Shown: positions 35,454 through 45,100 of the stretch, one piece after another
Numbering within the stretch: position 1 is the first letter of the stretch
How the letters are laid out: each line of letters starts with the position of its first letter
Origin: Halopelagius fulvigenes
GTDB lineage: Archaea; Halobacteriota; Halobacteria; Halobacteriales; Haloferacaceae
Length of the DNA stretch: 64,000 bases
Assembly (NCBI RefSeq): GCF_042662625.1
Contig: NZ_JBHSXH010000015.1
Location: 1,674,001-1,738,000, forward strand
Reading direction: 5' to 3'
Made by a program: the position numbers and the translations under genes
The notes under the pieces: model-generated
Seen by the model: the letters and a program-made list of their open reading frames with translations, nothing else
Told to the model about the DNA's origin: nothing
The model's database searches: none

Positions 35454-35950
35454 CGCCGAAGCGGCAACCGCGCCGCCGCCTCGCGGTAGCGGGCGTCCCA
35501 GACGGCGAGTTCGTTCACCGTCCACCGCACGTCGTCTATCTCCCTCGCGGCCAACGCCTCGGCGTCGGCTATCCGCCCGCCGCGGGCAAGCGTCACGTGC
35601 GGCGTGTAGTCGTCGCCCTCCATCTCTTCGACGACGCCGAACTCCCGGCAGAGGTCGTAATGTAGGTCGTAGAGGCCGGAGCTCTCGATTCGGAGGTAGA
35701 CGACCGGCCCCTCGCCCCGGGTGGGCCGTTCGAAGAAGTCGATGCCGTCCGTCCGCGCATCGAACGGCGGTCGCCCCGCGAGGGCGTCGCGGAGGCGTTC
35801 CCGGACGTGCGGAAGCGAGTCCTCCCCCTCCAGTCGCTTAACGACGAGCGTGTGTCGTTCGCGGACCCTCTCGAACGGAGAGAGGAGCGGAAACAGGTCC
35901 TCGGCGAGTCGTTCGACGCTCCCCGGCGCGAGGACGTTCAGGCTGAACAC
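35450..35950 (-). CDS. 2'-5' RNA ligase / 2H phosphoesterase family protein
   Basis: A 166-residue protein most plausibly starting at GTG 35950 (MFSLNVLAPGS). The two HxT/S motifs of the 2H superfamily are present as ERHTLVVKRL (about residue 35) and DYTPHVTLARG (about residue 120). Family members ligate 2'-5' RNA ends or hydrolyse cyclic phosphodiesters. There is no ATG near the conserved beginning. Its stop overlaps that of the convergent P450 gene. Confidence 0.82.
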   Translation of the reverse strand: MFSLNVLAPGSVERLAEDLFPLLSPFERVRERHTLVVKRLEGEDSLPHVRERLRDALAGRPPFDARTDGIDFFERPTRGEGPVVYLRIESSGLYDLHYDLCREFGVVEEMEGDDYTPHVTLARGGRIADAEALAAREIDDVRWTVNELAVWDARYREAAARLPLRR

Positions 35951-35994
35951 GTCGGAGACGTGACCCCGACGTGTGAAGAACGCGTCGGGACACG

Positions 35995-36299
35995 TCAGTC
36001 GAACAGGTAGCCCCCGGCGGCGGCGGCGTGGTGTTCGACCCCGACGGCGACGGCCGAGGGGTCGGCGTCGGGGGGAAGCGCGGTCGTACAGACGGCGGCG
36101 ACGGAGACGGCGTCGGCCGGCCGGCCCCGCCAGCCGACGGTGTAGCCGTCCTCCTCTCACCCGTCTCCGGCAGCGAGTCCCACGTCTTCGGGGCCTTCGG
36201 TCGGACCGTTCCGGTGTCGAGGGACGCGTCCGCGGAGACGACGACGCCGGACAGGACGAGAACGAACGCGAACCGAACGCCGAGAGTCCGGCCGTCCAC
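35995..36299 (-). pseudogene. small gene with an apparent frameshift (signal-peptide-like start)
   Basis: The minus strand from GTG 36299 reads MDGRTLGVRFAFVLVLSGVV, a signal- or membrane-like start, then continues to PKTWDSLPETGE. Near 36148-36160 the coding signal shifts by one frame: the continuation EDGYTVGWRGRPADAV... runs to GYLFD and a stop at 35995. Both halves have strongly GC third positions, whereas each lacks a proper partner in its own frame: the second half has no start codon and an upstream TGA. The total of 305 bases is not divisible by three. It is either a pseudogene, a sequencing error, or a programmed shift. The divergent SPFH gene starts 38 bases away. Confidence 0.5.
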
Positions 36300-36337
36300 G
36301 GGACATGCTTAATGTTGCTGGACGATAACGTTTCTCT

Positions 36338-37483
36338 ATGGCCAGCGTCTTCCGCGCACTGGGACGGCTTTCGGCCCGCGGGCCGCCGGACTGGTTGGTG
36401 ACCGGTCTGCTCGCCGCCGTCGCCGTCGCCGTCGCCCTCCTCGTCCTCCCTCCCGACCCGATAGTCGTGGTCGGCGCAGTGGTTCTGGCGCTCGCCGTCG
36501 CCACCCTCTACAGCGCCGTCGAGTTCGTCCAAGCGTACGAGCGTCGGGCGCTGACCGTCTTCGGTCGGTACCGCGAACTGCTCGAACCGGGGTTGAACGT
36601 CGTCCCGCCGTTCGTCTCGAAAACGTACGCCTTCGACATGCGGACGCAGACGCTCGACGTGCCGCCGCAGGAGGCCATCACGGAGGACAACTCGCCGGTC
36701 ACCGCCGACGCCGTCGTCTACATCAGGGTGATGGACGCCAAGCGGGCGTTCCTCGAAGTGGACAACTACGAGCGGGCGGTGTCGAACCTCGCGCAGACGA
36801 CGCTCCGGGCCGTCATCGGCGACATGGAGCTCGACGAGACGCTGTCGCGGCGCGAGGAGATAAACCGCAGGATCCGAATCGAACTCGACGAACCCACAGA
36901 CGAGTGGGGCGTCCGCGTCGAGAGCGTCGAAGTCCGCGAGGTGAAGCCCTCGCGGGAGGTCCAGAGCGCGATGGAACAGCAGGCGGGGGCCGAACGCCGC
37001 CGCCGCGCGATGATTCTCGAAGCGCAGGGGGAGCGTCGCTCCGCCGTCGAACGCGCGGAGGGGGAGAAGCAGTCGAACATCATCCGCGCGCAGGGGGAGA
37101 AGCAGAGCCAGATCCTCGAAGCGCAGGGCGACGCCATCTCGACGGTCCTCCGCGCGCGGTCCGCGGAGTCGATGGGCGAACGCGCCATCGTCGAGCGAGG
37201 GATGGAGAGCCTCGCCCGCATCGGCGAGTCGCCCTCGACGACGTACGTCCTCCCGCAGGAACTCACCTCGCTTCTCGGCCGCTACGGCCGGCAACTCACC
37301 GGCGGCGACGTCCAGGAGTCGGCGGGGTTAGAGAGCCGCGACTTCGACGCCGAGACGCAGGAACTCCTCGGACTGAACGACGTCGAGGAGATACTGGCGG
37401 GGACGAACGGCGAACTCGGTAACGGCGACGAGAACATCGCCGGGCGGTCGGCCGCCACGGAGAGCGAGTACGAGGAGCGCTGA
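36338..37483 (+). CDS. SPFH/stomatin-family membrane protein
   Basis: A 381-residue protein. Two N-terminal hydrophobic segments (about 20-60) precede an SPFH/band 7 domain: AYERRALTVFGRYRELLEPGLNVVPPFVSKTYAFDMRTQTLDV, then VTADAVVYIRV and the typical WGVRVESVEVREVKPSREVQSAME. A long charged coiled coil follows with repeats of the form EAQGER / RAQGEKQ (about 215-260). Such proteins form oligomeric membrane microdomains, often with a partner NfeD or protease, but none is adjacent here. The C-terminal 70 residues are acidic low complexity. Confidence 0.9.
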   Translation: MASVFRALGRLSARGPPDWLVTGLLAAVAVAVALLVLPPDPIVVVGAVVLALAVATLYSAVEFVQAYERRALTVFGRYRELLEPGLNVVPPFVSKTYAFDMRTQTLDVPPQEAITEDNSPVTADAVVYIRVMDAKRAFLEVDNYERAVSNLAQTTLRAVIGDMELDETLSRREEINRRIRIELDEPTDEWGVRVESVEVREVKPSREVQSAMEQQAGAERRRRAMILEAQGERRSAVERAEGEKQSNIIRAQGEKQSQILEAQGDAISTVLRARSAESMGERAIVERGMESLARIGESPSTTYVLPQELTSLLGRYGRQLTGGDVQESAGLESRDFDAETQELLGLNDVEEILAGTNGELGNGDENIAGRSAATESEYEER

Positions 37484-37484
37484 C

Positions 37485-38084
37485 TCACTCGCGCGCGCCG
37501 GTCCGCGACACCGACGAGACGGCCGCGAGGTCCAACACCTCCTCTGCGAACCGTTCGACGGTGGCCCAGTCGGTGTACTCGTAGTCCCGCCGCGGGTCCG
37601 CGTCGCCGCCCATCTTCGAGACGATCTTCCGCATGACGAACCGCTTGAGGAAGCCGTACTCGCTGTACTTCAACGCGCCGCCGACCGTCGCCGTTCGGTC
37701 GGGCGACCACCGCGCGTCGGCGGTGAACCGTTCGACGTACTCCTCGGCCTTCTCTCGAATCTCCGGGTCGTCGCTGGCCGCCGAGAGACTCACCGAGAAG
37801 AACCCCGTGGGGACCGACCGAAGCGCGGCCCGATAGTTCCCGACGAACTCGGAGACGGATTTCTGGTGGGATCCGCCGTGTACCGACCCGCCGACGAAGA
37901 CGGCGTCGAACGACGCGGGGTCCATCTCCGCGTGCGGGGAGTCGAGGTTCACGAGCGTCGTCTCCGCGCCGCGCCGGTCGGCGACGACGGCGATTCGCTC
38001 TGCGACCGCCCGCGTCTGTCCTTCGCTCGTGGCGTACGCGACGAGTACCGTCCGGGAGTCGGTCGTGGGAGCGGAGGCGTCCAT
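37485..38084 (-). CDS. flavodoxin-domain protein (HemG-like)
   Basis: A 199-residue protein starting at ATG 38084 (MDASAPTTDSRTVLVAYATSEGQTRAVAERI). The flavodoxin FMN loop is YATSEGQTR (about residues 16-24), and VFVGGSVHGGSHQKSV is the second FMN-contacting segment. It resembles menaquinone-dependent protoporphyrinogen oxidase HemG, although haloarchaea use a siroheme-dependent route to heme, so another flavin electron-transfer role is equally possible. It ends two bases after the SPFH gene on the opposite strand. Confidence 0.82.
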   Translation of the reverse strand: MDASAPTTDSRTVLVAYATSEGQTRAVAERIAVVADRRGAETTLVNLDSPHAEMDPASFDAVFVGGSVHGGSHQKSVSEFVGNYRAALRSVPTGFFSVSLSAASDDPEIREKAEEYVERFTADARWSPDRTATVGGALKYSEYGFLKRFVMRKIVSKMGGDADPRRDYEYTDWATVERFAEEVLDLAAVSSVSRTGARE

Positions 38085-38173
38085 GTCGGGAGCAACGCGG
38101 CGGATCCTCAAGGCTCTACGGCGACGCTCCGCTTCGAGAGAGAGTCAGTACTTCGGGCGGGAACGACCGCGAG

Positions 38174-38557
38174 TCACTCGGAGAGCGTTCGCCTAACGAG
38201 CGACCGTTCGTTCTCGTAGGTGAGACAGTCAGCCGACGACGACGGCGAGAGCCACGTCCGGTCGTCTACCTCCTCGCCGGGGGTGAAGCGGTGCGCCTTG
38301 ACCAGCGACATCCGCCAGACGAAGACGCCCTTCGGTCCCTGTTCGCCGGCGTCGTACTGATAGCGGCCGGCGAACGGGCCGCACTCGACCGAACACTGCG
38401 TCTCCTCGCACACCTCCCGGACGGCCGCCTCGACCAGCGACTCGCCCGGTTCGACCCGCCCCTTCGGGAGCACCCAGTCGTCGTACCGGGGTCGGTGGAC
38501 GAGACAGAGGCGGCCGTCCGCCCGGCGGAGCAACCCGCCGGCGGCGAAGGTGACCAC
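38174..38557 (-). CDS. NUDIX hydrolase
   Basis: A 127-residue protein with the Nudix box GRVEPGESLVEAAVREVCEETQ (about residues 33-54), which binds the catalytic metal. The DWVLPKGRVEPGE context resembles Ap4A/diphosphoinositol hydrolases. The substrate is not determinable. It ends the uvrB unit: its start is two bases after the uvrB stop on the same strand, so they are probably cotranscribed. Confidence 0.9.
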   Translation of the reverse strand: MVTFAAGGLLRRADGRLCLVHRPRYDDWVLPKGRVEPGESLVEAAVREVCEETQCSVECGPFAGRYQYDAGEQGPKGVFVWRMSLVKAHRFTPGEEVDDRTWLSPSSSADCLTYENERSLVRRTLSE

Positions 38558-38559
38558 GG

Positions 38560-40650
38560 TCAGAACTCGTCCGGCGGCGCGAGTCCGTCGGCGGCGTCGC
38601 TCTCGGGGGCAACTCCCTCCTCCTCGTCTAAGTCGAACTCCTCGCGCAGTTTCCGGATCCTGTCGCGGATGTCGGCGGCGAGTTCGAATTCGAGGTTGTC
38701 GGCGGCCTCCTGCATCCGGTCTTGGAGGTAGGCGACCTGTTCTCTCGCTTCCTCCTCGTCTTCGGGGGCGTCGCCCGTCGCCTTCGAGGTGTCCGTCTTG
38801 CTGCCGGGGAGGTTCGCCTCGCCGACGGCCTTCTGGATGGTCGTCGGTTCGTAGCCGTGTTCCTCGTTGAACTCCTGTTGAATCTCGCGGCGGCGTTGCG
38901 TCTCCTCGATGGCGTTCTCCATCGAATCGGTGCGCTCGTCGGCGTACAGGATCACCTCGCCCTCGACGTTGCGGGCGGCGCGACCCATCGTCTGAATCAG
39001 CGTCGTCTCCGACCGGAGGAAGCCCTCCTGGTCGGCGTCGAGGATGGCGACCAGAGACACCTCGGGGATGTCGAGACCCTCCCGGAGGAGGTTGATGCCG
39101 ACCAGCACGTCGATGTTGCCGAGGCGCAGGTCGCGGATGAGTTCGTGCCGTTCGAGCGTGTCCGTCTCGTCGTGCATGTAGGCGACGGAGACGCCCGACT
39201 CCTCAAGGTACTCGGTGAGGTCCTCGGCCATCCGCTTCGTGAGGGTGGTGACGAGGGTTCGCTCGTCGCGTTCGATTCGCTCGTCGATGCGGGCCATCAG
39301 GTCGTCCACCTGGCCGGTGGCGTCCTCGACTTCGACCTTCGGGTCCACGAGGTGCGTCGGGCGGACGATCTGCTCCGCAATCTGCTCGGACTGTTCGCGT
39401 TCGTAGTCGCCGGGCGTCGCACTCACGAACAGTTTCTTCGCCGTCTTCTCCTCGAACTCCTCGAACGTCAGCGGGCGGTTGTCGTACGCCGTCGGCAGGC
39501 GGAAGCCGTTCTCCACGAGGGAGTCCTTCCGCGATTTGTCGCCCGCGAACTGGCCCTTGATCTGGGGGAGCGTCTGGTGGGACTCGTCGACGACGGTGAG
39601 GAAGTCGTCGGGGAAGTAATCCAGCAGGGTGTACGGCGGGTCGCCCGAGTCGCGGTCGGACATGTGGACGGAGTAGTTCTCGATGCCCGAACAGTAGCCC
39701 GTCTCCCTGAGCATCTCGATGTCGAAGGTGGTTCGCTCCTCGATTCGCTGGGCGGCCACGAGGTCACCCTGTCGCTCGAAGTAGCGGACGCGTTGCTCCT
39801 TCAGTTCCTCTATCTCCGAGATGGCCTGTTCCAACTTGTCCTCGGGGATGGAGTAGTGCTCCGCCGGGTGGACGAGGACGGCGGGTTCGTTCGACACCAC
39901 CTCCCCCTGCAGGGGGTCGAGCTTCATCATGCGGTCTATCCCGTCGCCCCAGAACTCGATGCGGACGGCGTAGCGACCGTACATCGGGAACACCTCGACG
40001 GTGTCGCCGCGGACGCGGAACGTCCCCTGCTGGAAGTCCACGTCGTTTCGCTCGTAGTTGAGGTCCACGAGTCGGCCCAGCAGTTCGTCCCGGTCGATGT
40101 GGTCGCCGACTTCGAGGCGAAGGGCCATGTCGGTGTAGTTCTTCGGGTCGCCGAGGCCGTAGATGGCGGAGACGGAGGCGACGACGATGACGTCGTCGCG
40201 GGTGAGGAGCGAACGCGTCGCCGAGTGCCGCAGGCGGTCTATCTCCTCGTTTATCGACATGTCCTTGTCGATGTAAGTGTCCGTCTGCTCCATGTACGCC
40301 TCGGGTTGGTAGTAGTCGTAGTAGGAGACGAAGTACTCCACCGCGTTGTCGGGGAAGAGGTTCCGGAACTCCTCGTACAGTTGGGCGGCGAGCGTCTTGT
40401 TGTGGGCGATGACGAGCGTCGGCTTCTGAATCTCCTCTATCAGCCACGAGACGGTGTTGGTCTTGCCGGACCCGGTGACGCCGAGGAGCGTCTGGGTGTC
40501 CATCCCCTGTTCGTAGCCGCGAGCTAGCTTCTCTATGGCCTCCGGTTGGTCACCGGCGGGGTCGAACGGGGCGTCCACGCGGAAGTCGCGGTCCGCCGCC
40601 GGGCGGTCGGGAGAGAGCGGTCCCTTCTCCGAACCGGACGTGTCGCTCAT
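38560..40650 (-). CDS. uvrB: excinuclease ABC subunit UvrB
   Basis: A 696-residue nucleotide excision repair helicase-like protein. Walker A is LLGVTGSGKTNTVSWL (about residue 54), the damage-clamping beta hairpin is YYDYYQPEAYMEQTDTYIDKDM, the DEAH-equivalent is TVVDESHQTLPQ, and the UVR interaction domain lies near the C-terminus (AAADNLEFELAADIRDRIR-like). Haloarchaea carry bacterial-type UvrABC, which is accepted as ancient transfer from bacteria. The N-terminus carries about 30 extra residues before the conserved FDPAGDQPEAIEKL. Confidence 0.98.
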   Translation of the reverse strand: MSDTSGSEKGPLSPDRPAADRDFRVDAPFDPAGDQPEAIEKLARGYEQGMDTQTLLGVTGSGKTNTVSWLIEEIQKPTLVIAHNKTLAAQLYEEFRNLFPDNAVEYFVSYYDYYQPEAYMEQTDTYIDKDMSINEEIDRLRHSATRSLLTRDDVIVVASVSAIYGLGDPKNYTDMALRLEVGDHIDRDELLGRLVDLNYERNDVDFQQGTFRVRGDTVEVFPMYGRYAVRIEFWGDGIDRMMKLDPLQGEVVSNEPAVLVHPAEHYSIPEDKLEQAISEIEELKEQRVRYFERQGDLVAAQRIEERTTFDIEMLRETGYCSGIENYSVHMSDRDSGDPPYTLLDYFPDDFLTVVDESHQTLPQIKGQFAGDKSRKDSLVENGFRLPTAYDNRPLTFEEFEEKTAKKLFVSATPGDYEREQSEQIAEQIVRPTHLVDPKVEVEDATGQVDDLMARIDERIERDERTLVTTLTKRMAEDLTEYLEESGVSVAYMHDETDTLERHELIRDLRLGNIDVLVGINLLREGLDIPEVSLVAILDADQEGFLRSETTLIQTMGRAARNVEGEVILYADERTDSMENAIEETQRRREIQQEFNEEHGYEPTTIQKAVGEANLPGSKTDTSKATGDAPEDEEEAREQVAYLQDRMQEAADNLEFELAADIRDRIRKLREEFDLDEEEGVAPESDAADGLAPPDEF

Positions 40651-40795
40651 TGCTCGCGGGTACGTGTCCGACGTACTTGAGGGGGACGGTCACCGGGTTT
40701 CGGCGGGGGACGAGTCCGAGGGCGACCCGTCGCAGGCGTCCGCAAACCCGGCCGTCGGAGGAACTATTTTGCGATGGGGAGGGAAACGACGACGC

Positions 40796-41065
40796 ATGGC
40801 GCACGAAGAACTCCAGACCGCGAGCGACGAACTCCGGGCGGCCGCCGAGGCGGCGTCCGGCGACCTCCAGTCGCGCCTCTACGATCAGTCGAACCAGTTG
40901 GCCGACCTCGCCGCCGCCGAACGCGGCCCGGACCACGGCCGACTCGCCCGGCACATGAACGCACTCACCGAGATCGCCGAGGAGACGGACGGAGAAGTGA
41001 AAGAACGCGTGGAGTCGGCGTACGACCACGTGAAGGAGTACCGGTCCGGCGTCTCGGGAGTCTGA
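40796..41065 (+). CDS. small helical haloarchaeal protein (DUF7553-like)
   Basis: An 89-residue, all-helical acidic protein starting at ATG 40796 (MAHEELQTASDELRAAAEAA). A TATTTT box lies around 40765, about 27 bases upstream, supporting this start over the open frame upstream. It repeats the pattern A-x-x-L over two long helices and probably forms a coiled coil or helical bundle. I recall it only as a haloarchaeal DUF. No function. Confidence 0.75.
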   Translation: MAHEELQTASDELRAAAEAASGDLQSRLYDQSNQLADLAAAERGPDHGRLARHMNALTEIAEETDGEVKERVESAYDHVKEYRSGVSGV

Positions 41066-41092
41066 TCCGCGTCCGACGATCGTCAGACGTTC

Positions 41093-41126
41093 TCTCCCCC
41101 GAAACCCCTCCGTTTCAGGTGGAGAT
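41093..41126 (-). repeat. ORB-like sequence in the 41.1 kb intergenic region
   Basis: On the minus strand the core reads CCACCTGAAACGGAGGGG, followed by a further G-string. It matches the origin ORBs of this chromosome at 14 of 18 core positions plus the G-tract. It lies between two 3' ends (40796-41065 and 41287-41907), 18 kb from the origin. Confidence 0.5.
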
Positions 41127-41169
41127 TGAGAACTGTTCGCACCGAGTGAGAACGGAGCAGAGGCGTTGC

Positions 41170-41291
41170 GGTGGCGGACACCGAGCCGTACCGGGAGCGA
41201 ACGGAGTGAGCGACCGGCGGCTTTTGGTCCAGCTTTTTTGCGAGGAGCGGTGTGCCAGAGGCGCACCCGACGACGCGAAAAGGTGGCTAGC
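41170..41291 (-). repeat. haloarchaeal 3'-UTR repeat element, copy B
   Basis: This is the second copy of the element at 7632-7824: shared blocks are GGTGGCGGA, GTACCGGGAG, CTTTTGGTCCAGCTTTTTT and GCGAGGAG, ending at the stop codon of the minus-strand gene (41287-41289). It lacks about 70 bases present in the middle of copy A. Confidence 0.55.
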
Positions 41292-41907
41292 AGACGTTCT
41301 TCGGTTTCACGCCCATCGACTCCAGCGTCTCCACGTACTCGTCGTACGCGCCGTCGACGACGGCGTCGGCGGCGTCGCGGGCGATGTCCCAGTCGTCGTC
41401 GCCCTCGCACGTCTCGTCTAACGCCGCCGCGACTCGGTCGCGGGCGTCCTCGACGTCGCCGCGCAGGTCGCGGAAGTCCGAGGCGGTCCGGGGGTCGGCG
41501 TCGCCGACGAAGAAGCCGACCATCTGCTCGACGTGTTTCTGCGCGACGAGGTAGCGCGCGAGGAGGCCGCCGAGGCGGGGGAGGGTGTCCTCGAACTCGG
41601 CGAGTCGAGCGTCCGTCTCGGGCGTCTCGCCGCGTTCATGGTCGTCGGGGGCGACCGACTCGGCGTGGTCGCGGGCCGTCTCCGCGAGTTCCTCGTAGAG
41701 CGAGGCGGCCTCGTCGTCGTCCTCGTCCGCCGCCCAGTCGTCGAGGACCGACGCGAGGGAGAGCGCATCGTCCGCGGCGGCGGCGCGGACGGGGCCGGCG
41801 TCCATCTCGCCCCCGGTGAGGGCGTACAGCGCCTTCGAGGAGCCGAGTCGGGAGAAAGGCGTCTCGTGGTCGTCGCGGAGTTCGTCGGCGAGGTCCTGAC
41901 CGTTCAT
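41287..41907 (-). CDS. helical conserved haloarchaeal protein, possibly ferritin-like
   Basis: A 206-residue acidic all-helical protein beginning MNGQDLADELRDDHETPFSRLGSSKALYALTGGEMD. The start motif LGSSKALYALTGGEM is shared by haloarchaeal proteins that databases call rubrerythrin-like, but the ExxH iron ligands of that fold are not clearly visible here, so the fold is uncertain. It ends with a conserved-looking MGVKPKNVC, a C-terminal cysteine. Its 3' UTR is the repeat element described above. Confidence 0.65.
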   Translation of the reverse strand: MNGQDLADELRDDHETPFSRLGSSKALYALTGGEMDAGPVRAAAADDALSLASVLDDWAADEDDDEAASLYEELAETARDHAESVAPDDHERGETPETDARLAEFEDTLPRLGGLLARYLVAQKHVEQMVGFFVGDADPRTASDFRDLRGDVEDARDRVAAALDETCEGDDDWDIARDAADAVVDGAYDEYVETLESMGVKPKNVC

Positions 41908-42177
41908 ACCCCGTCGTACGGCGTATCGGGCTTTGTAACCATCGACATGGGGGAACGCGGCGGGGGCGAGGCGGCGCGGGCGTCGGATCCGAAGCGAACC
42001 CCTCGAACGGGATTGAGACGGGCTGTCACGGGCTCGTTGCCCTTATCTGCGTCTGGCCCCGAATGAACTCGATGCCGCCGTCCTCCCACGTCCCCTTACG
42101 CCCGGACGTCGAACCACCGCGGTCGTCTCTCCCCGGAACGACGACGCCCTCCTCCCCACCGCGACTGCCCGACACAC

Positions 42178-45100
42178 ATGAGCATGACACCCCTACCCCG
42201 TAGTTCGCAGGAACGACTGGACCTCGGAAGCGGTATCGAAGCGCTTCAGTCGAGTCCCGAGTTCCGCGGACCCGTCGAACCGTTCGAAGGCCAGTACTGC
42301 AACGACCACCTCGCGCTCATCTACGAGAGCAAAGCCGAGCAGTACGCCGCCGTGGTCCCGTACCTCCGCCACGGAATCGAACGCGGCGAGCGGTGCATGT
42401 GCGTCATCGACGAGAGCTCCGAGGCGGAGATGCTCGCGGCCATGCGCGGGGCGGGAATCGACGCGGACGCGGCCGTCGAATCGGGACAGCTGACGTTCCA
42501 CACCGTCGAGGAGACGTACCTCCGGAACGGGACGTTCGAGCCCGACGAGATGGTGGCGTTCTACGGCGAGATGATCGACGAGGCGACGGCGGAGTACCCG
42601 GCGCTTCGGATATCCGCCGAGATATCGTGGCTCGCCGACGGCGAGACGGCGTTCGAGACGTTCATGGAGTACGAGTCGAAGGTGAACGATCTCTTCGACG
42701 ACGAGGACTGCATCGCGCTCTGTCAGTACGACCGCACCTCGTTCCCGCCGGAGACCGTCCGGGACATCATTCGGACGCACCCCCACCTCATCTACGACGG
42801 GACGGTCTGTCACAACTTCTATCACGTCCCCCCGGAGGACTTCTTCGACTCCGACGACGCGGATCGAGAAGTCGAGCGGATGATAGGGACGCTGTTGGAC
42901 CGCACCGAGACCAAAGTCGCGCTGCAGAGCCGCGAGCGGTTCCTGCGGGGGATGTACGACGCCACCGCGGACCCGTCGCTGTCGTTCGGAGCGAAAGTCG
43001 AACGACTGCTCGAACTCGGCCGGGCGTGGTTCGACCTCGAAATCGGCTACTTCGCCCTCACCGACGAGGACACCGACGAGTTCGAGGTGGTCGAAGCCGT
43101 CGGCGCGCACGAGAAGATTCGGCCGGGGGCGGTCGGCGACCTCTCCGTGTCGTACTGTCAGCGCGTACTGGAGTCGGAGGGGCCGGTGAGCGTCCTCGAC
43201 GCCGCCGACGAGGGGTGGAAGGGCGACCCCGCTTACGACACGTACGGTCTCGAATCCTACATCGGAACGTCGCTCGTGGTCGGCGGCAAGCAGTACGGGA
43301 CGCTCTGCTTCGGGGCCAAATCGTTGCGCGGGCAGTCGTTCACGCGGTCGGAGTACACCTTCCTCGAGCTGATGAGCCAGTGGGTCAGCTACGAGCTCGA
43401 ACGGAAGGAGCGCGAACGCTACCAGCGGAAACTGTACGAGATAACGTCGAACCCCGACCAGCCGTTCGAGGAGAAGATAGAGCGCCTGCTGGAGTTGGGC
43501 CGCGAGCGGTTCGGACTCGAACACGGGCTCTTCGGCCACTACGCCGACGGCCGCGCCGAGATAGAGGCGACGGTCGGGCCCGCCGACGGGGGACTGAAAC
43601 CGGGCGCGTCCGGGGTCGAACCGAAGCCCGGGCAGTTCTGTCGGAGAGTCGTCGAGGCAGACGGGCCGGTGGGCGCGCCCGACGTGCGGGAACTCGGCTG
43701 GGACGACGACCCGGTGTACCGGGAGTTGGGTTTCGAGTCGTACTTCGGCGTCAAAGTCACCACCGGAAACGAGCTGTACGGGACGCTCGCGTTCTGCGAC
43801 ACGTCGACGCGCGACGAACCGTTCACCGACGCCGAACGGACGTTCTTAGAGCTGATGGGGCAGTGGGTCAGCTACGAACTGGAACAGCGACGGCGGGAGG
43901 AGCAGTTGGCCGCCCTCAACGAGATGAGCCGCGACCTGATGAACGCCGAGACGGTGTCGGAGATAGCGGAGACGACCGTCGAACACGTCGACGAGTCGCT
44001 CCGCCTTCCGCTGTCGGCGGTGGCGCTGTACGACGGGGAGAGCGGTCGGCTCTCGCCCGCGGCGCAGACGCCGCGCGCGGAGGACGAACTGCCGACAGCG
44101 ACGCTGTGTGACGCCGCCTCCGGCCCGGTGTGGGAGGCGTTCGTCGCCGGCGAGATGCGCACGATAGACGTCGGCGACGACGGCCTGCCGGCGAACGACC
44201 TGACGCAGGTTCTGGCCGTCCCGCTCGACCGACAGGGCGTGTTCCTCACCGCGACGGCCTCCCCCGAGAAGTTCGACTCGCTGGAACGCGACTTCGTGGA
44301 GACGACGGCCGCGACGATCGAGTCGGCCTGCACCCGCGCCGACCGCGAGCAACTGTTGCACGAGCGCGAGGAGACGCTGGAGGACCAAAACGAGACGCTG
44401 GAGCGTCTCAACCGCATCAACACGACCATCCGGAACATCGACCGAGCGCTGGTCCAGTCTTCGACCCGCGAGGAGATAGAGGAAGTCGTCTGCGAGCAGT
44501 TGGCCGACGTCGGCCCCTACGAACTCGCGTGGGTCGGCGAGCACAACACGATGAGCGACGTGATCGAACCGCGCACGTGGGCGGGCGACGAGAACGGGTA
44601 CCTCGAGGACCAACGGATAACCGCCGACGACACTCCTGAAGGGCGCGGGCCGGCGGGGCGGGCCGTCGAGACGCGCGACCCGCAGGTCGTCAACGATATC
44701 CTGAGCGACAAGTCGTTCGCGCCGTGGCGGCAGTCGGCGCTCAACCGGGGCTACCACGCCTGCATCGCGCTGCCGTTGGCCTACAAGGACACGCTCTACG
44801 GCATCCTCACCGTGTACGCGGGCCAACCGGGCGTGTTCGACTCCTTAGAGCGGGCGGTGCTGACCGAACTGAGCGACACCATCGCCTACGCCATCAACGC
44901 CGTCGAGAGCAAGAAGGCGTTGGTGACCGACGAGGTGACGGAGCTCGAGTTCACGGTCGAGGACATCGGCTGTGGGGTCACGGAGTTCGTCGAGCAGGCG
45001 GACTGCACGCTGTCGCTGGAGAACCTCGTCGCCCGGAGCGACGGCGGCCTCCGCGCGTTCTTCTCCACGCGCGGGACGACGGCCGAGGAGATTCGCACGT

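Noticed and set aside
36028..36312. A 94-codon plus-strand frame opposite the frameshifted gene.
   Set aside because: Gly/Asp-rich composition and runs of GDGDG fit a shadow; the minus strand has better coding signal.
42064..42183. A 39-codon proline/serine-rich frame before the giant regulator.
   Set aside because: It overlaps the regulator start in another frame and has no promoter or composition support.
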